Positions 7,417-15,561 of a stretch of DNA of 35,381 nt are shown here, in pieces (positions within the stretch are counted from its first letter, which is position 1; each line of letters starts with the position of its first letter). The notes beneath the pieces were generated by a model. That model made no database searches. It was not told where the DNA came from and was given only the letters and a program-made list of their open reading frames with translations. The stretch lies in NCBI GenBank assembly GCA_937867645.1, contig CALMKE010000233.1:1-35381 (forward strand), read 5' to 3'. The position numbers and the translations under genes are program-made. This DNA is from an uncultured Gemmatimonadota bacterium. GTDB lineage: Bacteria > Gemmatimonadota > Gemmatimonadetes > Gemmatimonadales > Gemmatimonadaceae.

Positions 7417-8183
7417 TGCCCCGCGCCGCTACCCGTCGCGGCCGCCGCGCCCGCGGCTGCCCGCGCGCCGTCCACGGCCGCCTTCATCTCATCGTACGTG
7501 ATCGCTCCGGGGTACATCTTTCCGCCGATGAAGAACGTGGGAGTCGAGCCCACGCCGCGGCGGCCGGCTTCCGCCGCGTTCGCCTCGATTCTCCCGCGAT
7601 GTTTCCAACTCTGGAAGCAATCGTCCCATGCATTCATGTCGAGGCCCACCGCCTGAGCGGCGGCGCGCAGCGGTCCCCTGGGATTCTTGGTCGCTTCCGT
7701 GCTCCACTCCTGCTGCCTGGCGTAGATCTGGTCGTGCATCTCCCAGAACTTGCCCTGGTCGTCCGCGCACGCCGCCGCGTTCGACGCGGCCATGCTGTTG
7801 AGGTGCTGTGGCAGCGGCAAATCGAAGTAGATAAGATTCGCCAGCCCTGCGTCGATGATTCTCGAGCGGACGTCGGGCTCCGTTATGGTCGTGAACCGGG
7901 CGCACGAGGGACACTCGAAATCGGCGAACTGGATGATCTGCACGGGCGCGCTGGAATCGCCGAGCATGTAGCCGCGGGCCGCGGCCGAGCCGGGCCCGGA
8001 CGGGATCGGCGCGTCGGCCACGGTGGCGGCATCGCCGGACTTCAGCGCCGCGTACGCCAGGCCGCCGATGCCGACCGCGGTGATGGCGCCAAGCAGCAGA
8101 TAAAAGCCGAGTGGCCGATTTGATGCGTTGCGAGCGGTGCGTACCGGGTTGTTCCGGCTGTTGGATGATTTCTGCTGTGCCAT
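7413..8183 (-). CDS. DsbA-like thioredoxin-fold disulfide oxidoreductase, membrane anchored
   Basis: The 256-residue protein has a basic N-terminal tail (1-24), one signal anchor (about 25-46), a linker rich in Ala, Ser, Gly and Pro, and a DsbA/DsbG-type thioredoxin fold from about residue 70. The redox motif is CPSC at 91-94 (FECPSCARF), and the cis-Pro loop is GVGSTPTFFIGG near residue 212. Two more cysteines (in AAACADD and DDCFQSW) flank the helical insertion. It should act in the periplasm, oxidising newly exported proteins. Its own reoxidation partner is the overlapping VKOR gene downstream. The gene starts at ATG 8183 in a 61-base divergent gap shared with the hydrolase at 8245. A DsbA-VKOR pair of this kind is common in bacteria lacking DsbB. 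Confidence 0.93.
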   Translation of the reverse strand: MAQQKSSNSRNNPVRTARNASNRPLGFYLLLGAITAVGIGGLAYAALKSGDAATVADAPIPSGPGSAAARGYMLGDSSAPVQIIQFADFECPSCARFTTITEPDVRSRIIDAGLANLIYFDLPLPQHLNSMAASNAAACADDQGKFWEMHDQIYARQQEWSTEATKNPRGPLRAAAQAVGLDMNAWDDCFQSWKHRGRIEANAAEAGRRGVGSTPTFFIGGKMYPGAITYDEMKAAVDGARAAAGAAAATGSGAGQ

Positions 8184-8244
8184 TTAGCGCCTCGAGACGA
8201 CAGTATGAAAGGGAAAGGTAAGTCTATGAACGCCGTTTGCGACC

Positions 8245-9087
8245 ATGCAAGCTGACAGCATCCGGGTACCGGTGGGCCCGGGGGCGATCCACGTCGAGCG
8301 CTACGGACACGGCGGAACGGGGATCATCCTGCTCCACGGTTTCGGTACGTCGGGCTTTCTCTGGCGAAACGTCGCGCCTGTGCTCGCCGAGGCCGGACAC
8401 ACCGCCTACGCGGTAGATCTGTTCGGCTACGGCGAATCCGACCGCCCGTTTGACGCAGACTTCGGCATAGCTGCGCAGGCGGAATATCTGGACGCCGCGA
8501 TGACGGCGCTCCGGGTCGCGAAAGGCGTGATCGTCGGTGTTGACCTCGGCGGAGTCATCGCGCTGCGGCTGGCGGGGACGCGGCCCGAGCGCGTGCAGAA
8601 GCTGGTACTGATCAACACGCCGGCGTTCGACGAGCTCCCGCCCAGGGACATCACCTCGATGCAGCGCAGCACCGCCAAGTTCGCGGTGCGGGTTACGCGC
8701 GGCGTGCTCGGCGCGGCGCCGCTCCTGCGCAGCGTGCTGGAAGGGGGAGTGGCCGACCCCGCCAGGATGCCGATGAAGCTGGTGGCCCGGTACCTCGCGG
8801 CGTTCGCCGGGCAGAATGGCGTGCAGCACCTCCTCACGCTGGCCAGCTCGGTCAGGCGGGAAGACTTCGAGGACCTCGATCTGGGCGCCATTCACGCGCC
8901 TACGCTCGTCGTCTGGGGCGATCAGGACAAGTGGCTGGATCCGAAGCTCCCCGACCGTCTCGTAAACGCGATTCCCGATAGCCGCCTCTCACGCGTGCAC
9001 GGCGTGGCGCGCCTGGTGCCCGAGGAGAGCCCGGAGCAGCTGTGCGAGCTGCTGCTCGGCTTCATCCGCGCGAGGGATCAGGCGTAA
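8245..9087 (+). CDS. Alpha/beta-hydrolase-fold protein with altered catalytic triad
   Basis: The 280 residues form an alpha/beta hydrolase: oxyanion-hole LLHGFG (29-34), GYGESDRP (61-68), nucleophile elbow VGVDLGG (97-103) and the acid-strand block VVWGDQDKWLDP (222-233). The nucleophile position is Asp100, not Ser, as in haloalkane dehalogenases and epoxide hydrolases. At the usual histidine position (normally GH before a hydrophobic-Pro-Glu stretch) the sequence reads AR, putting Arg256 where His is expected; the nearest histidine is His252. The triad therefore looks incomplete and the protein may be non-hydrolytic or use a shifted base. No signal peptide is seen. A ten-codon frame (8226-8255, ATG AAC GCC...) with a better-placed AAGG overlaps its start and might be a leader, so the start is somewhat uncertain. 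Substrate unknown. Confidence 0.85.
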   Translation: MQADSIRVPVGPGAIHVERYGHGGTGIILLHGFGTSGFLWRNVAPVLAEAGHTAYAVDLFGYGESDRPFDADFGIAAQAEYLDAAMTALRVAKGVIVGVDLGGVIALRLAGTRPERVQKLVLINTPAFDELPPRDITSMQRSTAKFAVRVTRGVLGAAPLLRSVLEGGVADPARMPMKLVARYLAAFAGQNGVQHLLTLASSVRREDFEDLDLGAIHAPTLVVWGDQDKWLDPKLPDRLVNAIPDSRLSRVHGVARLVPEESPEQLCELLLGFIRARDQA

Positions 9088-9250
9088 TCCCCGCATGGGA
9101 TCGGAGGGGCACCGCGGCCGAGCTCCGGCGGCTCAAACCCTCAGCGCTTTCGCGGTGTCGAACGTAGTGAACGATAGAGGCCGCAGAGGGTAGTAATCAC
9201 ATACCGGTGTTATCTTTCATCGGTTCCTCACACTCATTTGACAATCAGGA

Positions 9251-9529
9251 ATGGCGAGAAAGACACCCAACAGACCCAGGATTTTTTCCGCGGGGCCCAG
9301 CGTTTTCGAGCGGGCGCGCGACGAAATGTTTCAGCAGATCATGCAGTGCGGCGTGGTTCAGGCCGACCCGAGACATCAGGAAGAGTGGTTCGATGACACG
9401 ATGGCGTACTTCGAAGACCGGTATCACGAGCTGGACGCGGTCCAGCTGACGGAGCTTCGGATTCTGGGTGAGAGATTCGCCCGGCCCGCCAAGAGCAACG
9501 TCGCCCAGGAGTCGGCCAGCGCGGCCTGA
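9251..9529 (+). CDS. Small soluble protein of unknown function
   Basis: The 92-residue frame starts at an ATG preceded by CAGGA, a plausible if close ribosome binding site, and ends just before an intrinsic terminator, which supports a real gene. I do not recognise the family. The N-terminus is basic (MARKTPNRPR); the middle is helical and acidic (EEWFDDTMAYFEDRYHELD); there is one cysteine. No membrane segment, signal peptide or known motif is visible. It follows the hydrolase gene by 163 bases of non-coding sequence in which I see no convincing promoter. A second frame starting at 9207 overlaps it but has no ribosome binding site and ends early. Confidence 0.6.
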   Translation: MARKTPNRPRIFSAGPSVFERARDEMFQQIMQCGVVQADPRHQEEWFDDTMAYFEDRYHELDAVQLTELRILGERFARPAKSNVAQESASAA

Positions 9530-9553
9530 GATTACGCCCGGACCGATTCAACA

Positions 9554-9580
9554 ACGCCCTGCCGCTTTTCGGCGGGGCGT
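9554..9580 (+). terminator. Intrinsic terminator, probably bidirectional
   Basis: An 11-bp stem (9554-9564 with 9570-9580, one T-G wobble) encloses the loop CTTTT and is followed by TTCTG. It lies between the ends of two convergent genes (stops at 9529 on plus and 9599 on minus), where a shared terminator is expected. The T-run is short, so efficiency is uncertain. Confidence 0.75.
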
Positions 9581-9598
9581 TTCTGCGTCAGGGCGCGA

Positions 9599-10069
9599 TC
9601 AGCGCCGGCGCGGAAATGCCTGACGTAGAGCCACCCCGACCCGGAACCCGCCGCCGAAGCCGAATTCGATCGCCGGCGCCAAGCCGCCACGCGCGGGCCC
9701 TTCGATGCCCAGCAGCAACAGCAGGCTGGTCCGCGAATCCTCGCCGTATACCGCGGACACGCCGCCTGTCGCGTACGGCGCCCAGCGACTCGCCCGGAAA
9801 GGATCGAGCGTGAACCTCGCGAGGAGATCGGTTCGGCCGCTCAGCCCGCTCGCCCCGCCCCCAATGCCTCCCACCGCCCCGAACCGGACGTAGGTACCGA
9901 GCGGCGCCGACGCCCCGATGCCGGCGTGTATCGCCCAATCGCCGCCGGTCAGAGCGTCCACGCGTCCCTCGAACTGAACGGGCGGCGCCGCCTGGGCCGC
10001 GGCCGCGGATGCGGACGAAAGCAGCGCGAGCGCCGCGAGCGCCAAACGCACCGAGCTCGAGTCCGGCAC
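9599..10069 (-). CDS. Secreted outer-membrane-like beta-rich protein, function unknown
   Basis: The 156 residues begin with a clear signal peptide (hydrophobic core about 9-22, Ala-rich cleavage region ending ASAAAAQA). The mature part is rich in Gly and alternates hydrophobic and polar residues (IHAGIGASAPLG, YVRFGAVGGIGGG, then WAPYATGGVSAVYG and AIEFGFGGGFRVGVALRQAF), the pattern of transmembrane beta-strands. The C-terminus ends near a Phe-containing strand (RQAFPRRR), although the last residues are basic rather than the usual terminal Phe. It may be a small beta-barrel or a surface protein. The gene lies 21 bases after the CDP-alcohol phosphatidyltransferase gene and is probably cotranscribed with it. 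The family cannot be named from sequence alone. Confidence 0.7.
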   Translation of the reverse strand: MPDSSSVRLALAALALLSSASAAAAQAAPPVQFEGRVDALTGGDWAIHAGIGASAPLGTYVRFGAVGGIGGGASGLSGRTDLLARFTLDPFRASRWAPYATGGVSAVYGEDSRTSLLLLLGIEGPARGGLAPAIEFGFGGGFRVGVALRQAFPRRR

Positions 10070-10090
10070 GATCCCGACTTGCTGTCGCCG

Positions 10091-10660
10091 CTACCGCGGA
10101 GGGACGGATCCGCCGGCGGCAGCGCGCTCGGCGCTGGCGGCCTTCGCCCGGTGCCAGAGAGCGAGCGTGTAATCCACGATCGACGCCGCGGAGAACGCAC
10201 CGATCAGCAGAACGAGCGCGTCCACCGGCGCGCGCCAGAGGAGAATCACCACCAGCAGCGTGAGCTGGAGCACGGTGACGGTCTTGCCGAGCATCCGCGC
10301 CTGGAACACCGCGGGCCGCAGCCACGGGACGACGCGCGCCACGAGGAATCCGATCGCGGTCGCGAAATCGCGCGACAGGACGATGAAGTATTCAGGCGTG
10401 GTCAGCTTGCCGTCATACAGGTACACGGACAGCGCGGTCAGGACGAACGCCCGGTCCGCGATGGGATCGATCAGCGCCCCCATGGAGGACGCGCTGTGCT
10501 GCCGGCGCGCGAGCCAGCCGTCGAGGAAATCGGTGAACGCCGCGGCAACGATGAGGCCGATTCTGATCGCGTTGCTGGGGATCGCGATGAACGCCGCGGC
10601 AAGCACCAGCCGCGACAGCGATACCGCGTTCGGCAGATTGAGAGAAACGGCGCTCGGCAT
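10091..10660 (-). CDS. CDP-alcohol phosphatidyltransferase family membrane enzyme
   Basis: This integral membrane enzyme transfers a phosphatidyl group from CDP-diacylglycerol to an alcohol in phospholipid synthesis. The family signature DGxxARxxxxxxxxGxxxDxxxD is visible as DGWLARR, then MGALIDPIADR, at about residues 47-70. The N-terminal LNLPNAVSLSRLVLAA block resembles phosphatidylglycerophosphate synthase (PgsA), and the 189-residue length fits PgsA, but the acceptor alcohol is not proven by the motif. About five to six hydrophobic helices are present. A positively charged and Ala-rich tail ends the protein. It is first in a short minus-strand unit with the secreted protein at 9599-10069. 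The 64-85 base gap to the divergent membrane protein at 10725 holds its promoter, of which I see no clear consensus. Confidence 0.88.
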   Translation of the reverse strand: MPSAVSLNLPNAVSLSRLVLAAAFIAIPSNAIRIGLIVAAAFTDFLDGWLARRQHSASSMGALIDPIADRAFVLTALSVYLYDGKLTTPEYFIVLSRDFATAIGFLVARVVPWLRPAVFQARMLGKTVTVLQLTLLVVILLWRAPVDALVLLIGAFSAASIVDYTLALWHRAKAASAERAAAGGSVPPR

Positions 10661-10724
10661 CCCTCGAAGCTACGCAGCACGTGAATTGCTTGCCAGCGGT
10701 GTTTACCTCGTCTAGCCTTCTCAC

Positions 10725-12260
10725 GTGATTCCCCGAACATCCCTGATGATCCCGATATACATCGTCCTTTCGGGGATGATGTTCGCGTGGAACGTCCTCA
10801 TCGCGAGCCGCGTGGCCCAGCTGAGGCGGGCGCCCCAGAAGTTCGCCACGCTCACGGCGCTGTCCGGTCTGCTTCTCGCGCCGGCGCTGCTGATCGCTTT
10901 CGCCGCTTCGTCCATTCTGTACGGGCGCGCGATGCAGCCGCTGCTCTGGGTGTGGCCGGTGGTCACGGTCATGTTCCTGCTGCAGGTGATGTACGCTCTG
11001 AGCAAGCGGCTGGTGAGTCCGATGTTCGGCGTCCCGATCATGCTGTACAACGCCGTGATCGCGGCCGTCGCGGTCAGCAAGTTCGTAGTCTCGCGCGGCG
11101 CCGAGCCGCCTGAATTCGTGCACGGGCTCGCCGCCGCCCAGACCAGCGCGGCCGGAATCGTCTTTGGCGCGGCCGCGCTGTGGCGCACCGCGTACGTGCA
11201 GGTACCGCTGCTCGCTCCCGCCCTTCCCGCCCACTGGCGCGCCACCGCCTTCGCGCGTGGCGTGCTGGCCGTGATCGCCATGGGGATGACGGCGGTCGTG
11301 CTGGTGGAGCTCCCGGACGGACTCGGCGCCGTTCGCAGCTACCCCCATTACGAATCCCAGCGGCTGCAGGAGCGGCCCGCCGGGGACTTCGCCTTGGGGC
11401 TCAAGATCTTTCCCGATCTCTCGGGACAGGTATCGCGCCTCGCGCTCCGTAACGACACGGCGCTCGCGCGCCAGCTCGAAGTTGACGCGGTGAGCGTCGT
11501 GCTCACGCCGGAGGCGGTCGAAGGAAAGAACCTGGACTCGCTGGCGCGCTCGCTGACGGGATTCCGGGAGGACAGCGTGCTGCTGGTCGTTTCCCTCGGA
11601 TACTCGCCACGCGCGAGGGGTAAGCTGGGTGAGTCCGCCGAGAGCTTCAATCAGGCGCGGCTTCGCCAGCTCGACCAGATCATCCGCCGGCTGCGCCCCG
11701 ACATTCTTCTCCCGGCGGTCGAGCCGTACGGCGACGGAGCGCGCGCGATCGGCACGCAGCCGGTCCAGTTCTGGGTGGACTACCTCACGCGCGCCGCGCA
11801 GCTGGGCCAGCGGTTGCGTCCCGCGATGAAGGTCGGCGTCTCCGCGGCGAGCTACGGCGCGCGCGACAGTGTGCTGTATGGCTGGGCGGCGCGGCCCGGC
11901 TCACCGATGGACGTCGTCGGCTTCACGCTGCTTCCCGGCTTCGACGGCGCGACGACGCTGGATACTCGCATGCGGATCGCTCAGCGCTGGCTGCTGCAGA
12001 ACCCGGGGCGGCAGAAGCCGCATTGGGTGTTCAACGCGGGCGGGTTCCCCGCCGTGCACGGCGAGCGCAGCCAGGAGCTGGCGATCTGGGGAGCGTTGGC
12101 GTGGGCCACCACGCAGACAGCCATCAAAGGGCTGATCGTCGGCGAAGCCGGCGACTACAACTCGGAGCGGGGACTGCGCGCGCCGAACGGACGACTGCGA
12201 CCGGCGGTAGCGATGCTCGCGCGCGCCCGAGCTGGATTGCGCGAGGCCGCGGCTCCCTAG
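10725..12260 (+). CDS. Membrane protein with C-terminal TIM-barrel-like (glycosidase-like) domain
   Basis: The 511-residue protein has two parts. Residues about 8-192 contain six predicted membrane helices (near 8-27, 43-63, 70-90, 98-115, 133-150, 172-192). Residues about 200-505 form a soluble domain that I read as a beta/alpha barrel: DSVLLVVSLGYSPRA, DILLPAVEPYG, MKVGVSAASYG, MDVVGFTLLPGFDG, HWVFNAGGFPA and GLIVGEAGDYNSERGL look like successive strand ends. Glu in VEPYG and Glu in GEAGDY are candidates for an acid/base and nucleophile pair as in clan-A glycoside hydrolases; this is inference. I do not recognise a named family. GTG at 10725 or ATG at 10746 could be the start; neither has a ribosome binding site. 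The stop TAG shares the palindrome CTAG with the convergent M16 gene. Confidence 0.75.
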   Translation: MIPRTSLMIPIYIVLSGMMFAWNVLIASRVAQLRRAPQKFATLTALSGLLLAPALLIAFAASSILYGRAMQPLLWVWPVVTVMFLLQVMYALSKRLVSPMFGVPIMLYNAVIAAVAVSKFVVSRGAEPPEFVHGLAAAQTSAAGIVFGAAALWRTAYVQVPLLAPALPAHWRATAFARGVLAVIAMGMTAVVLVELPDGLGAVRSYPHYESQRLQERPAGDFALGLKIFPDLSGQVSRLALRNDTALARQLEVDAVSVVLTPEAVEGKNLDSLARSLTGFREDSVLLVVSLGYSPRARGKLGESAESFNQARLRQLDQIIRRLRPDILLPAVEPYGDGARAIGTQPVQFWVDYLTRAAQLGQRLRPAMKVGVSAASYGARDSVLYGWAARPGSPMDVVGFTLLPGFDGATTLDTRMRIAQRWLLQNPGRQKPHWVFNAGGFPAVHGERSQELAIWGALAWATTQTAIKGLIVGEAGDYNSERGLRAPNGRLRPAVAMLARARAGLREAAAP

Positions 12261-14842
12261 CGCCCCCGCACGATTCCCTCCGCCCGCCGGTCCGGATCGA
12301 AGCAGGCGGCGGCGAGCTCCCTTACCTGCGTTCGCGTCACGGCGCGGATCCGGCTCTCTAACTCCGCCGGCTCGGACAGCCGGCCGAACAGCCAGGCATC
12401 GATCATTTCCCAGAGCAGCGCGCCATTGCTCTCGCGACGGATTGCGTGCGTGCCTACCGCGTACTCCTTCGCGCGCTCCAGCTCTTCCGGCGTGACGAGC
12501 TCGTCGCGCAGCCGCTGAAACTCCCGCAGCAGGCCCGCGCGCGCCCGCTCCTCTTTCTCCGGCGCCGTCGCGATGTAGGCTAGAAAGCTTCCCGCCAGCG
12601 TGCGCTCGCTCGAGTGCACGCTCACCGTGTACGCCAGCGACTGCCGCTCACGCAGCTCGTCGAAGAACCGGCCACCCAGTCCGCTGGCCATCAGCGCTAT
12701 CAGGCGCGCGGCGAACCGGTCGTCGTCGCCGCGCGCGGGGCCGGGAAAAGCCATTGCCAGCGCTGTCTGCGCCTTGTCCCGCTCCTCGGTGCCCACGCGG
12801 ACGCTCTCCGGCCACGCCGGCCGGGCAAGCCGGTCCGGCTCCTCGAACCGAAGCCCTTCGAGTGCGCCCGCGGCCAACCCGGCCGCTCGTGTCGGGTCCA
12901 CGTCGCCCACGATCCCGATCACCACGCGGCCGCGCGCGACCGAGCGCGCATGCCGCTGCCGCAGGTCGCGCGCGGTAATCTCCCGCAGCGAGCGCTCGGA
13001 CCCGAGCGTCGGGCGCGCGTACGGGTGTGGGCCGAACGCCGCCGCGCTCGCGAGGTGGATGGGGTACGAGTGCATGTCGTCGCGAAAGGACGTCAGATCC
13101 GACAGCGCTATCGTCCGCTCCGTCTCGAGCGCGTCGTCCGGGAACGAAGGATTCAGCACGACGTCCGCCAGCAGCTCGAGCGCGGCGGCGAAGCGGTTGG
13201 TCGGGACGGAGATGCTCCAGCCCAGCGTTTCCGACGTCACCGTGGCCCCGATGCTCCCGCCGAGCAGCTCGGCTCGAGCGGAGATCTCCTCGGAGGTCCG
13301 CGTAGTCGTTCCCTTCAGCGCCGTCCTCCCCAGCAGGAGCGCGAGCCCGGATTTCTCCGCGCTGTCGTGCGCGGAGCCCGCGGCGCTCACGACCGCGATG
13401 CTGACCAGCGGAATCGTTCCACGCCTGCGCGCGAGGATCGGGATCCCGCCGGCAGTGCGGAAGACTTCCACGCCATGCTCCGTCGCCGCGCGATCGACCT
13501 CCGCCGCGCGCACCGCCGGCGCCTCCGCGGGTGGAGCGTGTGACAGCGTCTCACCTTCACCGCGCAGCAGCGCGCGAAACTCCGCCGGGCTCGCCGCAAC
13601 TGGAGGCGAATCAGCCGGCCTGTAGATCATCGCGCCGCACCGATCCTCCGCGAGAAAGCGGCTCGCCGCTTCCGCTATCTCCGCCGCGTCCACCGCGAGC
13701 GCCCTGTCGTGGTACTCCTCGCCGAGCCGCCAGCTGCCCTGCGCCTCCCACTCGGCCAGATAGTGGGCCTGTCCTTCCATGGTTTCCAGCCGCCGGATCG
13801 AGCCGCTCTCGAACAGGCTGCGAGCGCGCGCGAGCTCACCGGGGTCTATCTCGCCCCGGCGGAGCGATTCCATCTGCCCGCGAATCGCCCGCGCCGCGTC
13901 GCCGGTGCGATCGGGCTCCGTCTCCGCGTGCACCACGAACACGCCGATCTCGGTCGGCGTGCTGTTGTACGCCGAGACCGACGAAGCCAGCTGTCGCTCG
14001 CGTACAGCGCGATACAGTCGCGACGCGCGTCCCGTCGAGAGCAGCATCGCGGTCATGTCGAGCGCCGGCGTCACCGGGTCCGCCAGCGCCGGTGTGCGCC
14101 AGCCGAGGGCCAGCTGCGTGCGGGTCACGTCGCCCGTGATCTCGCGATACCGGAAGCCGGCCGGCGCCGCTTCAGCCGGTCCGCGGTCGCGCGGAACCGG
14201 CGCGTCGTCCATGTCGCCGTACGCGCGCTCTATCGCGGCGAGCGCGGCGTCCGCATCCACGCCCCCCGCAACGCACAGGATGGCGTTCGACGGGCGGTAA
14301 TTAGTCCGGTAGAATCGCAGCACGTCCTCGCGCCTGAGCGCGCGCAACCCGTCCTCGCGGCCGATCCGCCAGCGCCGGATCCGGTGCCTGTCGTGCAGCA
14401 GGGCGTACAGGCTCTCAGTCACCATCGCGGAAGGGTTGTCCTCCTTCCGCTTCGCCTCCTGGATTATCACCTCGAGCTCGCGCGCGAGCTCGCCGGCGTC
14501 GATCACGGAATTGCGGAAGGCATCAGCTTGAATCTCGATCCCCCGTTCGAAGGACGCCGCAGGCAGCACGGTGTAGTAGCTGGTGTGATCGTAGATGGTG
14601 TGCGCGTTGAGATAGCCGCCGCTCGCCTTCGTCTGACGCGCGATCTCACCCACTCCGCGCGTGGGTGTGCCCTTGAAGAACATGTGCTCGAGCACGTGCG
14701 AGATTCCCACGACTTCGTCGGGCTCGTCGAAGTATCCGGCCTTCACGTAGGTCACGATCGCGACGACTTCGGAATCCGGGTCGGCCTTCACCAGCACTGT
14801 GAGGCCGTTGCGAAGCACGGCGCGCGTCACGCCGGAGATCAC
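12257..14842 (-). CDS. M16 family zinc protease, two-module (pitrilysin-like)
   Basis: GTG at 14842 gives 861 residues; the start overlaps the permease stop as GTGA. The open frame continues further upstream, but that part is the permease and ATPase read in the wrong frame. The N-terminal module carries the inverted zinc motif HVLEH (His49, Glu52, His53) and the third ligand Glu129 in EVIIQEAKRKEDNPS, 76 residues later as is usual. The second module (from about residue 430) lacks HxxEH and looks like the inactive half. Both have the typical GLGGRFF and GRASRLYRAVRE type blocks. No signal peptide is seen. The protein would degrade or process peptides. It is coupled to an ABC ATPase and permease, so it may process a peptide handled by that transporter or simply share regulation. 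Confidence 0.92.
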   Translation of the reverse strand: MISGVTRAVLRNGLTVLVKADPDSEVVAIVTYVKAGYFDEPDEVVGISHVLEHMFFKGTPTRGVGEIARQTKASGGYLNAHTIYDHTSYYTVLPAASFERGIEIQADAFRNSVIDAGELARELEVIIQEAKRKEDNPSAMVTESLYALLHDRHRIRRWRIGREDGLRALRREDVLRFYRTNYRPSNAILCVAGGVDADAALAAIERAYGDMDDAPVPRDRGPAEAAPAGFRYREITGDVTRTQLALGWRTPALADPVTPALDMTAMLLSTGRASRLYRAVRERQLASSVSAYNSTPTEIGVFVVHAETEPDRTGDAARAIRGQMESLRRGEIDPGELARARSLFESGSIRRLETMEGQAHYLAEWEAQGSWRLGEEYHDRALAVDAAEIAEAASRFLAEDRCGAMIYRPADSPPVAASPAEFRALLRGEGETLSHAPPAEAPAVRAAEVDRAATEHGVEVFRTAGGIPILARRRGTIPLVSIAVVSAAGSAHDSAEKSGLALLLGRTALKGTTTRTSEEISARAELLGGSIGATVTSETLGWSISVPTNRFAAALELLADVVLNPSFPDDALETERTIALSDLTSFRDDMHSYPIHLASAAAFGPHPYARPTLGSERSLREITARDLRQRHARSVARGRVVIGIVGDVDPTRAAGLAAGALEGLRFEEPDRLARPAWPESVRVGTEERDKAQTALAMAFPGPARGDDDRFAARLIALMASGLGGRFFDELRERQSLAYTVSVHSSERTLAGSFLAYIATAPEKEERARAGLLREFQRLRDELVTPEELERAKEYAVGTHAIRRESNGALLWEMIDAWLFGRLSEPAELESRIRAVTRTQVRELAAACFDPDRRAEGIVRGR

Positions 14843-15561
14843 TCGGCTATCGCCTTCCTCTGCAGAACCACCAGCCCGGCAAAAAAGAAGAGGAGGCCAT
14901 ACCCGACGAGCCAGGCGAAGCCGCTCCAATCGATCCCGGCTCCGGCGAACAGCGCCGCGCGAAGCTTGTCGAGCTGATGCACCGGGGGCAGCACCCAGCG
15001 GGCGACGCGGTACCACGCGGCGTCCGGGAAGATGGTCCGCGCGAGCGCGCTCGCGCCCCATAGCACGACGAGCAAGGCCCAGTCGAAGCGCGTGAACGTC
15101 GAGAAGAAGAAGATCGTTCCGCCCAAGGCGAAAAACGACACGACGATCATCACGACCGGTACGGTGGGTGGCACCCAGCCCACCAGCAGCCAGAACGCGG
15201 ACAACAGAACCAGGGCGACAGCCAGCAGTCCGACAAGCGCGACCAGGAAGTGCACCGCGTAGTACACGGGCAGACGCACGGGCTTCGAGAACAGGAACCT
15301 GTAGTACCCGCCGATGCGATCGTTGGCGACGATTCCGCTGGCCGAAATAACCACGAGGATAGACACGATCTGCGCGACAACCACCTTGAGCAGCTCCGTC
15401 GGAACCACCTCGGCGGGCATCTGCGCGCTGAGCGCGACGTACCCGGGCCATACGATGGAAGTCGCCAGCAGCGCCCCGGTGAACAGCACGGCGATCCCCC
15501 GGTCCCACAGAAAATCCCAGAGCTGCCACGGCAGGTACGAGAGTATCTGTCTGCGGTTCAC
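14839..15561 (-). CDS. ABC-2 type transporter permease subunit
   Basis: GTG at 15561 gives 240 residues and overlaps the ATPase stop (GTGA); the downstream M16 GTG overlaps its own stop in the same way. The protein has six hydrophobic segments: about 20-42, 55-80, 98-125, 130-155, 160-180 and 210-232. This is the topology of an ABC-2 family permease. A helical segment with ISASGIVANDRIGGYYRFLFSKPVR (split here) precedes the third membrane helix, a region that in the family contacts the ATPase. The substrate cannot be told from the sequence. Operon order is ATPase, permease, protease. It should be an exporter or a membrane-remodelling ABC system rather than an importer, because no binding protein is encoded nearby. 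Confidence 0.87.
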   Translation of the reverse strand: MNRRQILSYLPWQLWDFLWDRGIAVLFTGALLATSIVWPGYVALSAQMPAEVVPTELLKVVVAQIVSILVVISASGIVANDRIGGYYRFLFSKPVRLPVYYAVHFLVALVGLLAVALVLLSAFWLLVGWVPPTVPVVMIVVSFFALGGTIFFFSTFTRFDWALLVVLWGASALARTIFPDAAWYRVARWVLPPVHQLDKLRAALFAGAGIDWSGFAWLVGYGLLFFFAGLVVLQRKAIAE

